DNA of 64,000 nt from JAJEAO01 sp963667635 (GCA_965232015.1 OZ246946.1:248001-312000), one strand, 5' to 3'; positions 17,419 through 26,796 are shown, numbered from the stretch's first letter. The notes: generated by a model not told the origin, from the sequence alone. Made by a program: numbers and translations.

Positions 17419-18607
17419 CCGCCGCGACAACGCGGGCGAGCGCTTCCCCAGCGAGGTCGGAGAGCGCCATCCCATCGCCGCCCACGTTGCGCAGCAGGGC
17501 GACCGAGACGCCCGAGACCGGCTCGATCCACGCGGCCGCCCGGTAGCCAGCCACGCTCCCGCCGTGCCCGTAGGCGGTGAACGGCGCCCCGTCCGCGTCC
17601 ACGAGTCGCCGGGTCTGGAAGCCGAAGCCGTAGCCGCTCGAGAGGTCTCCGGCGGCGAAGGCGCGGGTCAGGTTGTCCTGACGGACTCCACCGGGGAGCA
17701 CGGCGTCGAACGGCGCCCCCTCGGCGCCCGTCAGGAAGCGCAGGAATCGGTCGAGATCGTTCACCGTGGAGTAGAGCGCGCCGTTCGGCACCTTGTAGCC
17801 GCGGCCCCGATGCTCCCGCGCCGGGGTGTCGAAGTCGAGTCCCTCCGGCGCTGCAGTGGCGCCGGCGGCGATCCGTTCCTCGACCGCCGGAACGGGGAGG
17901 AACACGGTCGAGTCCATGCCGAGGGGAGCGAGCAGGTGGGAGGCGACGTGGTCGAGGAACGGCTCGCCGGCGGCCGCTTCCACCGCGGCTCCGAGGACGG
18001 CGTAGCCGATGTTGGAGTACTGGTAGCGGGTGCCCGGCTCGTACTCGAAGGAGGTCTCCTCGAGCGCCCGAAACGCGACCACCTTCCACTCGGCCGGCGC
18101 GCCCACGAGGTAGTCGGGGAGGTTTTCCGGCTCGCGGGCGAGCCCGCCGGTCATGGTGGCGAGCTGGAACAGGGTGGGACCGGGCGTGTGGGCGAAGGGG
18201 TTGTCCACGCGGTCCAGCTCCGGGACGAGCGCGGCGACCGGATCCCCCAGCCGCGCCTTCCCCTCGTGGACGAGCCGCAGCATGGCCATCGCGGTCACCG
18301 GCTTCGTGATGGAGCCGATCCGGAACAGGTGGTCGGCCTCGACCGGCGTACTCCGCGCCTCGTCGGCAAAACCGAATCCCGCTGCGGCGAGCGCCGCGCC
18401 ATCCCGAAAGACGCCGAACGACGCCCCTCCGCGCCCGTCCTCCTCCACGAGTCCCCGGATGTCCTCCGCCGCCTGGTGCGCGGCCTCCGCCGGGGTCTTG
18501 GGAACCCCGTCCGGCGGCTGCGCGCCACCGCAACCGGACGCAGCGATGGCGGCGGCGAGCAAACCGGCGCGGACGGGCATGCGGCGAACGGGAATCGGGA
18601 ACGTCAT
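17399..18607 (-). CDS. Serine hydrolase, class C beta-lactamase/D-aminopeptidase-like lipoprotein
   Basis: A 402-residue protein starting at ATG 18607. The N-terminus RAGLLAAAIAASGCGG is a lipoprotein signal with the cysteine at a lipobox-like ASGC. The catalytic domain shows SITK (SxxK nucleophile and base, IGSITKPVTAMAML), YSN (YQYSNIGYAVLG) and the third motif HGGSVAGYR near the C-terminus. This set defines the beta-lactamase/penicillin-binding serine hydrolase family, which includes esterases and D-amino peptidases as well as AmpC. Length is normal. A role in envelope peptide or ester hydrolysis is more likely than resistance, but cannot be decided here. Confidence 0.85.
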   Translation of the reverse strand: MTFPIPVRRMPVRAGLLAAAIAASGCGGAQPPDGVPKTPAEAAHQAAEDIRGLVEEDGRGGASFGVFRDGAALAAAGFGFADEARSTPVEADHLFRIGSITKPVTAMAMLRLVHEGKARLGDPVAALVPELDRVDNPFAHTPGPTLFQLATMTGGLAREPENLPDYLVGAPAEWKVVAFRALEETSFEYEPGTRYQYSNIGYAVLGAAVEAAAGEPFLDHVASHLLAPLGMDSTVFLPVPAVEERIAAGATAAPEGLDFDTPAREHRGRGYKVPNGALYSTVNDLDRFLRFLTGAEGAPFDAVLPGGVRQDNLTRAFAAGDLSSGYGFGFQTRRLVDADGAPFTAYGHGGSVAGYRAAAWIEPVSGVSVALLRNVGGDGMALSDLAGEALARVVAAVRATKD

Positions 18608-18630
18608 GGCGCAGAAGTATGGAACGCTCC

Positions 18631-18660
18631 TGCCGGCGCGCCGGACTCCAGTCCGGCACC
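18631..18660. repeat. Single GCCGGACTCCAGTCCGGC repeat
   Basis: One complete palindromic core with the usual TGCCGGCGCG lead and a CACC tail, in the gap between the divergent beta-lactamase-like and DyP genes. Confidence 0.85.
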
Positions 18661-18732
18661 GAGAGACGCTCCCAGCCCGTTCCTCCCCACCGGCCCGCCC
18701 TCGGTCCGCGGCCCCGAGTACTCTCCCGCCGC

Positions 18733-19641
18733 ATGCCGAGCGCCGCCCGGCCGCAGCCGGGGATCCTCGCCGACATTCCGCGGCTCGCCCGCTATCTCGT
18801 CTTCCGGCGTGCTCCGGGGACGGGCGGCGCCCGCGAGGCCCTCGAAGCCGTCGGCGAGCCGCCACCGGAGGCAGTCGGCGTGAAGCGCGTGGTCGGATTG
18901 GGGAGTTCGCTGGTCGCAGAGCTGGGCGGCTCCGTCCCCGGACTGCGCGATCTCCAGCCCGCCTCCGGTCCGGGCTTCACCGTCCCCTCGACTCCGGCGG
19001 CGCTGTGGGTCTGGCTGCGCGGCGATGACCGGGGCGATCTCTTCCACGAGACCCGCCGACTTGCCGGGCTGCTCGCCCCGGCATTTCGTCTGGACGACGT
19101 GGTGGACGCCTTCCGGTACCGGGGCGGGCTCGACCTGACCGGCTACGAGGACGGCACCGAGAACCCCACCGGAACCGCCGCCCGCGCCGCCGCGCTCGTC
19201 GCCGGCGCGGGACCCGGCCTCGACGGCTCCTCATTCGTCGCGGCGCAGGTCTGGGAGCACGACCTCGAGCGCTTCGAGCGCTTCTCCGGCCCGGTCCAGG
19301 ACCACATCATCGGCCGCCGCCGCAGCGACAACGCCGAGCTTCCCGACGGCCCCGACGCCGCGCATGTCCAGCGCACCGAGCAGGAGGCGTTCGATCCGCC
19401 GACGTTCCTGCTCCGGCGTTCCATGCCGTGGGCCGACGCGCGCCGCGCCGGGCTCGTCTTCGTCGCGTTCGTCCGCGAACTCGATGCCTTCGAGCGCCAC
19501 CTCGACCGGATGGTTGGCAAGGACGACCGGGTCGTGGACCACCTCTTCCGCTTCACCCGCCCTCTGACCGGCGCCTTCTTCTGGTGTCCCCCCGTCCGCG
19601 ACGGACGGCTGGACCTCACTGCGATCGACGGGGAGGCCTGA
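18733..19641 (+). CDS. DyP-type haem peroxidase
   Basis: A 302-residue dye-decolorising peroxidase. The family signature GYEDGTENP (distal Asp) is at about residues 137-145, the likely proximal haem histidine sits in DAAHVQRT, and the distal arginine region reads FLLRRSMPWAD. The C-terminus has LVFVAFVRELDAFERHLDRM and FFWCPP. DyP enzymes use hydrogen peroxide to oxidise dyes, aromatics or haem. No Tat or Sec signal is visible, so the protein should be cytoplasmic. ATG 18733 starts directly at the conserved PQPGI motif. An aquaporin gene begins four bases downstream of the stop, suggesting coupled expression. Confidence 0.88.
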   Translation: MPSAARPQPGILADIPRLARYLVFRRAPGTGGAREALEAVGEPPPEAVGVKRVVGLGSSLVAELGGSVPGLRDLQPASGPGFTVPSTPAALWVWLRGDDRGDLFHETRRLAGLLAPAFRLDDVVDAFRYRGGLDLTGYEDGTENPTGTAARAAALVAGAGPGLDGSSFVAAQVWEHDLERFERFSGPVQDHIIGRRRSDNAELPDGPDAAHVQRTEQEAFDPPTFLLRRSMPWADARRAGLVFVAFVRELDAFERHLDRMVGKDDRVVDHLFRFTRPLTGAFFWCPPVRDGRLDLTAIDGEA

Positions 19642-19645
19642 GGCG

Positions 19646-20419
19646 ATGTCCCCCGGACCCATCGCCCGCAAGGCGACGCGGTTCTTGCTGCGGGCGGTGG
19701 TCCACGAGATCGGGTCGGCGGCCCGGGGCAAGCCAGCCAGTCGGCGCGAGACCCCATCCCGGCCGCGTCGCCTCGTCGCCGAGTTCCTCGGGACGGCCGG
19801 CCTCCTCGCCGTCATCATCGGCTCCGGCATCATGGCCGACACCCTCTCTGGAGGGAACGACGGGGTCGCGCTGATCGGTTGCGTCGCCGCGATCGCCGCC
19901 GGACTGACCGTCCTGATCTGGATCTTCGGGCCGGTCTCGGGCTGCCACATCAACCCCGCGGTCACCCTCGCCTTCCGCCTCCGTGGAGAAATCGGGACCG
20001 GGGACGCCGGGCTCTACTGGCTCGCGCAGTTCGCCGGAGGGGTGACCGGCACCATCGCGGCGCACGCCATGTTTGACCAGCCGCTCCTCCAGGTCGCGAC
20101 CACGGTCCGCACCGGCCCGGGGCAATGGCTCTCCGAACTCGTCGCCACCGGCGGCCTGCTGCTCGTGATCTTCGCCTGCGTCCGGGTGCGGAAGGAAGCG
20201 GTCGGGGTCGCGGTCGGCCTCTACATCTTCGCGGCCTGCTGGTTCACCGCCTCCACCTCGTTCGCGAACCCCGCGGTCACGCTGGCGAGGTCGTTCTCGG
20301 ACACCTTCTGCGGCATCCGCCCCGCCGACGCGCCCGCCTTCATCGCCGTCGAGTTCCTCGCGGCCCTGATCGTGACCCCCTTCGCCGCCTGGCTCTACCG
20401 GGGAGACCCGGTGGAGTAG
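19646..20419 (+). CDS. Aquaporin / MIP-family channel
   Basis: A 257-residue membrane channel with the two NPA half-helix motifs INPAVTL and ANPAVTL and six hydrophobic segments, the first around VAEFLGTAGLLAVIIGSGIM. The second NPA is followed by ARSFSD rather than the usual ARD/GR pair, so the selectivity filter may be unusual. About 40 basic residues precede the first helix; GGGAGG sits ten bases before ATG 19646. MIP channels pass water, glycerol or small neutral solutes such as hydrogen peroxide or arsenous acid. Its position behind a DyP peroxidase makes peroxide permeation an attractive but untested idea. Confidence 0.85.
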   Translation: MSPGPIARKATRFLLRAVVHEIGSAARGKPASRRETPSRPRRLVAEFLGTAGLLAVIIGSGIMADTLSGGNDGVALIGCVAAIAAGLTVLIWIFGPVSGCHINPAVTLAFRLRGEIGTGDAGLYWLAQFAGGVTGTIAAHAMFDQPLLQVATTVRTGPGQWLSELVATGGLLLVIFACVRVRKEAVGVAVGLYIFAACWFTASTSFANPAVTLARSFSDTFCGIRPADAPAFIAVEFLAALIVTPFAAWLYRGDPVE

Positions 20420-20726
20420 CGGCCCCAGATCGGAGTCCGTGCGACGGGTTTGTCACAGACGAGCCGGGGGACCTCCGGCCGCTCCCGGCTCCTCGTCGCG
20501 GAGGCGGTTTACCAGGTCCAGGTCGGGTGCCTGGAAGCCGGGAATGCCCACGGGCGGGGGAGGGAACACGGGAACGCCGTTTCGGAGCCTCGGTCGCTTC
20601 GGATGCGGCATCACAGAGGGGACGGACGATGTGCCGTGACTGGTGTTCGAGGTGCCCCTCTCCAGAGCGGAGTGTGCTGCGCCTTTTCTCCGAGTCGTGG
20701 TCCTGCGCAAGTTCATGCCCGGCACC
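20420..20726 (-). pseudogene. Possible remnant of a VapB-like antitoxin
   Basis: No intact gene is seen in this stretch. On the minus strand a short open frame (20453-20746) ends with RPRLRNGVPVFPPPP and DLDLVNRLRDEEPGA, which resembles the C-terminal tail of VapB-type antitoxins. The N-terminal part does not form a recognisable ribbon-helix-helix, so this is best read as a decayed antitoxin gene. No toxin partner follows. Confidence 0.3.
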
Positions 20727-21029
20727 CTACTCATCTCCGGGCGCACGAGTTCCGTCGGCGTTCACGGCGCCGGCCGATGAAAAGCGGCGATTCTCGTTCG
20801 CAGAAGGGGTCGGAGTCGCGGCGGCTGCCCCGGGGTTCGGGAGCGAGCCGCGCGCCTCGTGACGGATCAGCTCCAGGCGGCCATCGGACCGCGCCTCGGC
20901 GAGAGCCTCGCGCGACGGAAACCAGACCTTCGGCTCACCGGGAGCGGGGGTGTGCTCCCCTCGCGCAATCGCCAGCGTGCGCGCCTTCATCTGGTCGTAG
21001 TCGGCGATGCCGATCTCAGGCGTCGTCAT
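20727..21029 (-). CDS. Truncated COG4190-like transcriptional regulator
   Basis: A 100-residue product starting at ATG 21029 with a strong GGAGGAT seven bases upstream. The first 55 residues (DYDQMKARTLAIARGEHTP, GEPKVWFPSREALAEARSDG) match the N-terminus of predicted antitoxin-like regulators of the COG4190/HVO_A0114 type. The winged-helix half expected after that point is missing; the frame runs instead into a low-complexity tail SLPNPGAAAATPTPSANEN. The gene is therefore probably truncated or frameshifted, although translation signals are intact. It is the last gene of the minus-strand accD-folC-proS-acyltransferase run. Confidence 0.5.
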   Translation of the reverse strand: MTTPEIGIADYDQMKARTLAIARGEHTPAPGEPKVWFPSREALAEARSDGRLELIRHEARGSLPNPGAAAATPTPSANENRRFSSAGAVNADGTRAPGDE

Positions 21030-21047
21030 GGGATTGATCCTCCTCGG

Positions 21048-22463
21048 TCAGCCGGGGCGGGCGGCCGGGGATTCGTCGGCGAGCAGGTGGGCGATCGTGT
21101 TGGCGTAGTAGTCGAGGAACTGGCGGCGGGCTTCGCGCACGTGGAGCCGTCCGTCCGTCCGAACCACGATCCGCCGTTGGAGGAGCAGGCGAATCCCGAG
21201 CTCCACCGCCGGTTCGCGGTCGGCCCGGGGGATGTCGAGGAAGCCCCGGAGCGCGGCGAGCTGATCCAGAATCCGCAGCGCCGCCTCGCGCGCGGCGGGC
21301 AGCGACAGCCCTTCGGGAGGGCCCTTCCGCAGGACGGCCGCGACCAGCGGCACCGGCAGCACCGGCATGTTCTCCCCGATGCGGCGCATGAGGTCCCGGG
21401 CGAGCGTCTGGACCCGGGCGGAGCGGACCTCGGCGTCCACCGGCCCGGCGGGGAAGCCGTGCGCATCCAGCCACTGCCGCAGCGAGACGGGAGCGCCCAC
21501 CCGCACGGTGGCGGCGCCGAACGGTCTCCACCGGTGGCGAAGGCGCAGCCCGATCTGCTGGGTCGCGAAACCGAGGCTGGCCCGCCATGACCGGAGACGG
21601 GTCGGACTCCAGCCCCGCGTCTTCAGGAACTGCAGGTTCGCGTCCTCCGGCACCCGGTCGTAGTTCGCCGCCACCGGAACGAAGGCGATGTCCCTCCCGC
21701 CGTCGGCCGCCAGCGAGCGGACCACGTACTCCAGCATTCCGAGGCGCGGCTCGCCGAGGCGCCCGTCGGCGGAGAGCCGTCCCTCGATGAAGAACGCCTG
21801 CGCCACCCCCGAGCGGACGGCCGCCCGCACCTGTCCGGCGAGCACCGCCCGGTAGAGCCGGTTCCGGGAACCCCGGCGCAGGAACGAACCGCCGAGAGCG
21901 CGCACGAAGGGCTCGAGCGGCCAGTAGCGGGCCCACTCCCCGACGACACACGACACGATGGCGTGGTCCGAGAGCGACGTGGCCGCGATCACGTAATCGA
22001 GGTTGCTCCGATGGTTCATCACGAACACCGGCGTCGTCCCGGCGAGCGCGCCACGGAACGCGCGTTCATCCCGGTACTCGACCTGGATCCGGAACCACCT
22101 GGCGAGGAACGACTTCATGGGCCCGCGAACCAGCCGCAGGTAGAGCCCGGCGTTCAGCGACGGCGAGATCTCCATCGCGTAGCCGCGGGCCTCGGCGAAC
22201 GCCTCCGCCTGCGACCGCCCGCTCTCGACCGCCGCCCGCAGGATGGCTTCCCGGACCCGGGAGTCGCCGAGGACCAGATCGCTGGCGGCGGCCCGGCCGA
22301 GCCGCTGGAACGCCGGGGGTGGCGCGGTGAGCTGCGCCTTCCGGAGAACTTCCGAGGTGATGCGCGCCCGCCGACGCCTCGCGAGCGGCCGCAGCAGCAA
22401 CCCGTAGGCGCAGCCGGCGACGAGCGCCCCGAGGACCAGGACCGGAATCGTCACCGGCGTCAC
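21048..22463 (-). CDS. PlsB-like glycerol-3-phosphate / lysophospholipid acyltransferase
   Basis: A 471-residue membrane-associated acyltransferase. One N-terminal helix (TIPVLVLGALVAGCAYGLLL) is followed by the PlsC/PlsB active site NHRSNLD (His151, Asp156), block II GGSFLRRGSRNRLYR, block III FFIEGRLSADGRL and block IV VPVAANYDRV. This motif set is that of glycerol-3-phosphate acyltransferases of the PlsB type, though the protein is shorter than E. coli PlsB. It would place the first acyl chain in phospholipid synthesis. GTG 22463 has GGGAGGAT six bases upstream. It follows proS by 37 bases in the same operon. Confidence 0.8.
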   Translation of the reverse strand: MTPVTIPVLVLGALVAGCAYGLLLRPLARRRRARITSEVLRKAQLTAPPPAFQRLGRAAASDLVLGDSRVREAILRAAVESGRSQAEAFAEARGYAMEISPSLNAGLYLRLVRGPMKSFLARWFRIQVEYRDERAFRGALAGTTPVFVMNHRSNLDYVIAATSLSDHAIVSCVVGEWARYWPLEPFVRALGGSFLRRGSRNRLYRAVLAGQVRAAVRSGVAQAFFIEGRLSADGRLGEPRLGMLEYVVRSLAADGGRDIAFVPVAANYDRVPEDANLQFLKTRGWSPTRLRSWRASLGFATQQIGLRLRHRWRPFGAATVRVGAPVSLRQWLDAHGFPAGPVDAEVRSARVQTLARDLMRRIGENMPVLPVPLVAAVLRKGPPEGLSLPAAREAALRILDQLAALRGFLDIPRADREPAVELGIRLLLQRRIVVRTDGRLHVREARRQFLDYYANTIAHLLADESPAARPG

Positions 22464-22500
22464 CTGATCCTCCCGCTGGAGCTGCCGATCGGCGAGGCCC

Positions 22501-24270
22501 TCAGCCGAATGCCGGGATGCGGATCCCTTCGTCGAGCGTTTCGAGGAGCGCCGCCCGACGCTCGAGGAGCTCGTCGGCGAGGCGCTCCGCCGGGACCACC
22601 TCGGACTGCCGTTCCCCCCGGAGCCGCAGCTCGACGCCGCCGCGGGCGAGCGACCGGCGGGAGACGACGACCCGGAGCGGGATCCCGATCAGGTCGGCGT
22701 CGGCGAACTTCACTCCGGCGCGCTCGTCGCGGTCATCCATGAGGACATCGAGCCCGGCGGCCCGGAGCGAGCGGTAGATCGCTTCGGCGCGGCGCACCGA
22801 CTCGTCCGCCGCTCCCGCCTTGCCGCCGAGCGGGAGGAGGTGGACATCGAACGGCGCGACGCTCATCGGCCAGACGAGGCCGTGCTCGTCGTGGTGCTCT
22901 TCGGCGATGCACGCGAGGAGGCGTCCAGAGCCGATCCCGTAGGAACCCATCCAGATCGGACGCTCCTCGCCGCTCTCGTCGAGGAACGAGGCCCCGACCG
23001 CATCCCCGTAGCGGGTGCCGAGCTGGAAGATGTTGCCCACCTCGACGCCGCGGGAGGTCCGCATCGGCTCCCCGCAGTCCGGACAAGCGCACCCCTCGGC
23101 GGCGGCAGCGATGTCGGTGACCACGTCGGGCTCGTAGTCCCGCCCGGCGTTCACGTTCCGGAGGTGGAAACCCGCTTCGTTCGCTCCCGCCACGAGGTTG
23201 GGGGACGCCGGCACCGAGTCGTCGCACACGACCGTGACGTTGCGGAGCCCGATCGGCGAGGCGTAGCCGGCGACGGCGCCCGAAGCGCGGATCGCGTCGG
23301 CCTCGGCCGGCTGCAGCCAGGACGCCCCCACCGCGTTCGCCAGTTTCGTCTCGTTGACCTCCATGTCGCCGCGGATGACGGCGAGGATGAGCTGCTCGCG
23401 GGCGCCGCCCTCGAGTCCGGCGGTCAGGAACACCGCCTTCGCGGTCTTCGACTCGGGCACCGACAGGAACTCGCTCAGGTCGCGGATGGTCCGCGCGCCG
23501 GGCGTCGCCACTTTCTCGATGGGTCGGCGCTCCTCCGCTACCGCCGCCGGCTTCCGGAAGCGGGCGATCTGGCGATTCGCTGCGTAGCCGCACGCCCCGC
23601 ACAGGACGAGAGTGTCCTCCCCGATCGGGGTCAGATACATGTACTCGTGGGCCTGCGAGCCGCCCATCATCCCCACGTCCGAGCCCACCGCGATCGTCGG
23701 GAGCCCGCACCGCCAGAAGATGCGGAAATAGGCCTCGTAGTGGTTCCGGTACTGGCGCGCCAGACCCTCGGCGTCACGGTCGAGGGTGTAGGAGTCCTTC
23801 ATGGTGAACTCGCGCACCCGGATCAGTCCGGCGCGTGGCCGCGCGTCGTCCCGGAACTTGGTCTGGATGTGGTAAACGACCTGCGGGAGCTGTCGGTGGG
23901 AGCGGATCTCGGTGCGGCAGAGGTCGGCGACCACCTCCTCGTGCGTCATCGCGAGCACCAGGTCGCTGTTCCTGCGGTCCTTGAACCGCGCCATCTCCGG
24001 CCCGACCGCGTCGTAGCGTCCCGACCGTCGCCACACCTCGGCCGGATGGACGACCGGCATCGTCATCTCCTGGCCGCCGATCCGGTTCATCTCCTCGCGG
24101 AGGATGTCCTCGATCTTCGTGATCGCCCGGTGCGCGAGCGGCAGACAGGAATACAGGCCCTGCCCGAGCTGGCGGATGTAGCCGGCCCGCAGCAGGAGGC
24201 GGTGGCTCGCCGCCTCGACCCCGGCGGGGGCCTCGCGGAGGGTGACGCCGAACGCGGTGGAAAGACGCAT
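22501..24270 (-). CDS. proS: Prolyl-tRNA synthetase, bacterial type
   Basis: A 589-residue class II aminoacyl-tRNA synthetase that charges tRNA-Pro. Motif 1 lies in GYIRQLGQGLYSCLPLAHRA, motif 2 in VREFTMKDSYTLDRD and motif 3 in GSYGIGSGRLLACIAEEHHD. The long insert of about residues 225-400, with VFLTAGLEGGAREQLILAVI and GDMEVNETKLANAVG, is the editing domain of the bacterial-type enzyme. The C-terminal anticodon-binding domain includes DVLMDDRDERAGVKFADADL. ATG 24270 begins at the family-typical MRLSTAFGVTLRE. A tRNA-Pro(CGG) gene is also in this window at 49274-49347. Confidence 0.95.
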   Translation of the reverse strand: MRLSTAFGVTLREAPAGVEAASHRLLLRAGYIRQLGQGLYSCLPLAHRAITKIEDILREEMNRIGGQEMTMPVVHPAEVWRRSGRYDAVGPEMARFKDRRNSDLVLAMTHEEVVADLCRTEIRSHRQLPQVVYHIQTKFRDDARPRAGLIRVREFTMKDSYTLDRDAEGLARQYRNHYEAYFRIFWRCGLPTIAVGSDVGMMGGSQAHEYMYLTPIGEDTLVLCGACGYAANRQIARFRKPAAVAEERRPIEKVATPGARTIRDLSEFLSVPESKTAKAVFLTAGLEGGAREQLILAVIRGDMEVNETKLANAVGASWLQPAEADAIRASGAVAGYASPIGLRNVTVVCDDSVPASPNLVAGANEAGFHLRNVNAGRDYEPDVVTDIAAAAEGCACPDCGEPMRTSRGVEVGNIFQLGTRYGDAVGASFLDESGEERPIWMGSYGIGSGRLLACIAEEHHDEHGLVWPMSVAPFDVHLLPLGGKAGAADESVRRAEAIYRSLRAAGLDVLMDDRDERAGVKFADADLIGIPLRVVVSRRSLARGGVELRLRGERQSEVVPAERLADELLERRAALLETLDEGIRIPAFG

Positions 24271-24350
24271 GGGGGCAGGAAGCCGCGCAGTGTACCGAGG
24301 CGTCGGCGCGCCGGACCGGGGCCCGAGCCGAGTGGAACCCGCGGGGCGCC

Positions 24351-25730
24351 TCAGGGCGCGACGAGGGTCTCGGCCGGCGGCGCCGGCAACTCCATCGGGG
24401 CGGCGGAGGACCTCCGGGCCGGCATGCCGCGCAGGTACCGGAGCGCGTCGCCGAGCAGGAAGATGGAGCCGGCGACGACGACCTCTCCGTCCGGCCCGAC
24501 CGCGTCGAAGGCGCGTTCGAGGGCCCGCCCCACCCCCTCCACGGCATCGGGCCCGGCGCCTTCCTCCCACGGGAAAGCGGCGGCGCGCTCGACGAGCCGT
24601 TCGAGCGGCAGCGCGCGCCGGGATGCTGCCGCTGTGAGGACGACCCGGTCGCAGTGCGGGACGAGCTCGGGCAGCATCCCGGCGACTCGCTTGTCGCCGC
24701 TCGCTCCGAAGACGAGAACGCGGCCGCCGCGGCGCGGCATGGCGGCCAGGTAGGCGCCGAGCTCGGCGGCGCCGCTCGGGTTGTGGGCGGCGTCGAGCAG
24801 GATGGCCGGCCGGCCGGCTCCGGCGGGCAGCCACTCGAGTCGTCCCGGCCACCGGGCCTCCCGGATCCCCCGTCGAACCCGCTCCGGGTTGGGGGCCGGG
24901 TGCCCCAGCCGCGCGAACAGCCGCTCGGCGCCCCGGACCGCGAGCGCCAGGTTATCCACCTGGTGACGCCCCGGGAGCGGGAGCCACAGGTCGTCGTAGA
25001 GCCCTTCCGGCGTTCGGAGCCGTCCCCGCGAGCCCATCGGCAGGATCTCGAAGTCGGCCTCGGTCTCCTCCGGCACAGACCGGAATCGGGCGCCGCGGGT
25101 TCGCGCCTCGATTTTCAGGACCCGTTCCGCCCCGGGGGTCTGGCGCCCGGCGAGGAGCTCCCCGTCGGGGCGGGCGACCCCCGCCTTCTCCGCCGCGATC
25201 GCCTCGACGGTCGGCCCGAGATAGCGCTGGTGGTCGAGGGCGATCCGGGTCACGAGTCCGAGTGGCGCGTCGGTCGCGGTGGTGGCGTCCCACCGTCCGC
25301 CCATCCCCACCTCGAACACCGCGGCGTCCACCCGGTGGGCGGCGAAGGCGATCATCGCGGTGGCGGTGACCGACTCGAAGAAGGACGGCCGGAAGTCCGG
25401 CGACAGTCGGTCCGAGGCCGCCGCCACTTCGCCCACCAGCCCCGCGAACTCGTCCCGATCGAGCCGCCGCCCGTCCACGGTGACCCGCTCCTCGATCTCG
25501 ACCAGGTGGGGAGAAGTGAACCGTCCGACCAAGAGCCCCTGCGCCCGCAGGATCGAATCGAGCAGCGCCGCGGTCGAGCCCTTGCCGTTCGTTCCGGCGA
25601 TGATGACCGACGGGTAGCGCCGTTCCGGGTGTCCGAGCTCGGCGGCGACCCGGCGGATGTTCCGGGTTCCCACCTTGACCTGGAACCGCTCGCGTCCCCG
25701 CAGGAAGGCGAGCGCCGCTTCGGGAGTCAC
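24351..25730 (-). CDS. folC: Folylpolyglutamate synthase / dihydrofolate synthase
   Basis: A 459-residue ATP-dependent ligase that adds glutamate to folates (and possibly to dihydropteroate). The P-loop is VIIAGTNGKGSTAALLDSIL near residue 45; other family motifs are GRFTSPHLVEIEERV, VFEVGMGGRWDATTA, ALDHQRYLG, AEKAGVARP, LPGRHQVDNLALA and ILLDAAHNPSGA. The start is GTG 25730, which gives the normal N-terminus FLRGRERF; no clear Shine-Dalgarno is visible. It follows accD by 33 bases, a gene order conserved in many bacteria that links folate and fatty-acid genes in one transcript. Confidence 0.93.
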   Translation of the reverse strand: MTPEAALAFLRGRERFQVKVGTRNIRRVAAELGHPERRYPSVIIAGTNGKGSTAALLDSILRAQGLLVGRFTSPHLVEIEERVTVDGRRLDRDEFAGLVGEVAAASDRLSPDFRPSFFESVTATAMIAFAAHRVDAAVFEVGMGGRWDATTATDAPLGLVTRIALDHQRYLGPTVEAIAAEKAGVARPDGELLAGRQTPGAERVLKIEARTRGARFRSVPEETEADFEILPMGSRGRLRTPEGLYDDLWLPLPGRHQVDNLALAVRGAERLFARLGHPAPNPERVRRGIREARWPGRLEWLPAGAGRPAILLDAAHNPSGAAELGAYLAAMPRRGGRVLVFGASGDKRVAGMLPELVPHCDRVVLTAAASRRALPLERLVERAAAFPWEEGAGPDAVEGVGRALERAFDAVGPDGEVVVAGSIFLLGDALRYLRGMPARRSSAAPMELPAPPAETLVAP

Positions 25731-25763
25731 GGATCGGACGGGAGGCGGGCCGATCCGCCGGCG

Positions 25764-26717
25764 TTACGGGGCGGCCCGGACCAGAACCGGTTCCCGAGCG
25801 GGCTCCGTCTGCGGCTTCGCGGCCCGGCGGGGGGTCTCCTCCGGGTCATGGAGGAAACGAAGCAGGGCTCCGATCACGCCCCGCAGCTCCCGCCGGTGGA
25901 CGACCCGGTCCAGCATCCCGTGCCGGAGGAGGAACTCGGACCGCTGGAATCCTTCGGGCAGCTCCCCGCGGATCGTCTGCTGGATGACCCGGGGCCCCGC
26001 GAACCCGATGAGCGCTCCCGGTTCGGCGATGTTCAGGTCGCCGAGCATCGCGTAACTGGCGGTCACTCCGCCGGTTGTCGGATGGGTCAGCACCGAGAGG
26101 AAGGGCAGCCCCTCGTCGTCGAAAGCGGCGAGCGCGGCCGAAATCTTGGCCATCTGCATCAGCGACAGCGCCCCTTCCTGCATCCGGGCGCCTCCGGAGC
26201 AGGACACGATGATCAGCGGGCGTCGCTCGTCGAGCGCAGTCTCGATGGCGCAGGTGATCTGCTCGCCGACCACGACGCCCATGCTGCCGCCGATGAAGCC
26301 GTACTCCATGACCGCGAGGACGACCGGAGTGCGTTCGATCCGGGCGCGGACGACGAGGATGGCGTCGTCGAGTCCGGTCTTCTCCGAGGCCTTGCGGAGC
26401 CGAACGTAGTAATCCATCCGGTCGCGGAACCGGAGCGGATCGTTCGATCGGATCCCGCCCGGTAGCTCGCGGGCGGTGCCCCCGTCCACGAGCATCCGGA
26501 CCCGGTCCCGCGCCGAGAGCCGCATATGGAAGTCGCATCGGGGGCAGACCTCGAGGTTCTCCCGGAGCGCCCGGCCGTAGATGATCTCGGAGCAGCCGTC
26601 GCAGCGGAGGAACAGCCCCTTCGGAACCTGGGGGCGGGGGCGCTCGGAGGCATCCGGAGCGGAAGCGACGGGCGCGGGAGCGGCCTCGCCCAAGGGAGTG
26701 GACACGGGGATTGGCAT
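25764..26717 (-). CDS. accD: Acetyl-CoA carboxylase carboxyltransferase subunit beta
   Basis: A 317-residue subunit of the carboxyltransferase that makes malonyl-CoA for fatty-acid synthesis. The N-terminal zinc ribbon is complete (Cys39, Cys42, Cys58, Cys61 in RCDGC and VCPRCDFH). The crotonase-like core has GFIGGSMGVVVGEQ, IIVSCSGGARMQEGALSLMQ, TTGGVTASYAMLGD and GFAGPRVIQQTI. About 30 Pro/Ala-rich residues precede the zinc ribbon, slightly longer than usual. ATG 26717 is the first start before that region. It heads the accD-folC-proS-acyltransferase run; the alpha subunit is not in the window. Confidence 0.95.
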   Translation of the reverse strand: MPIPVSTPLGEAAPAPVASAPDASERPRPQVPKGLFLRCDGCSEIIYGRALRENLEVCPRCDFHMRLSARDRVRMLVDGGTARELPGGIRSNDPLRFRDRMDYYVRLRKASEKTGLDDAILVVRARIERTPVVLAVMEYGFIGGSMGVVVGEQITCAIETALDERRPLIIVSCSGGARMQEGALSLMQMAKISAALAAFDDEGLPFLSVLTHPTTGGVTASYAMLGDLNIAEPGALIGFAGPRVIQQTIRGELPEGFQRSEFLLRHGMLDRVVHRRELRGVIGALLRFLHDPEETPRRAAKPQTEPAREPVLVRAAP

Positions 26718-26796
26718 CCTAACAGAGTCATGGGCCCTCGCGACGGAGCCAGAATCGGTAGCGCCCACCGGAGTCCGTCTGACCTCCCGGTAGTGT

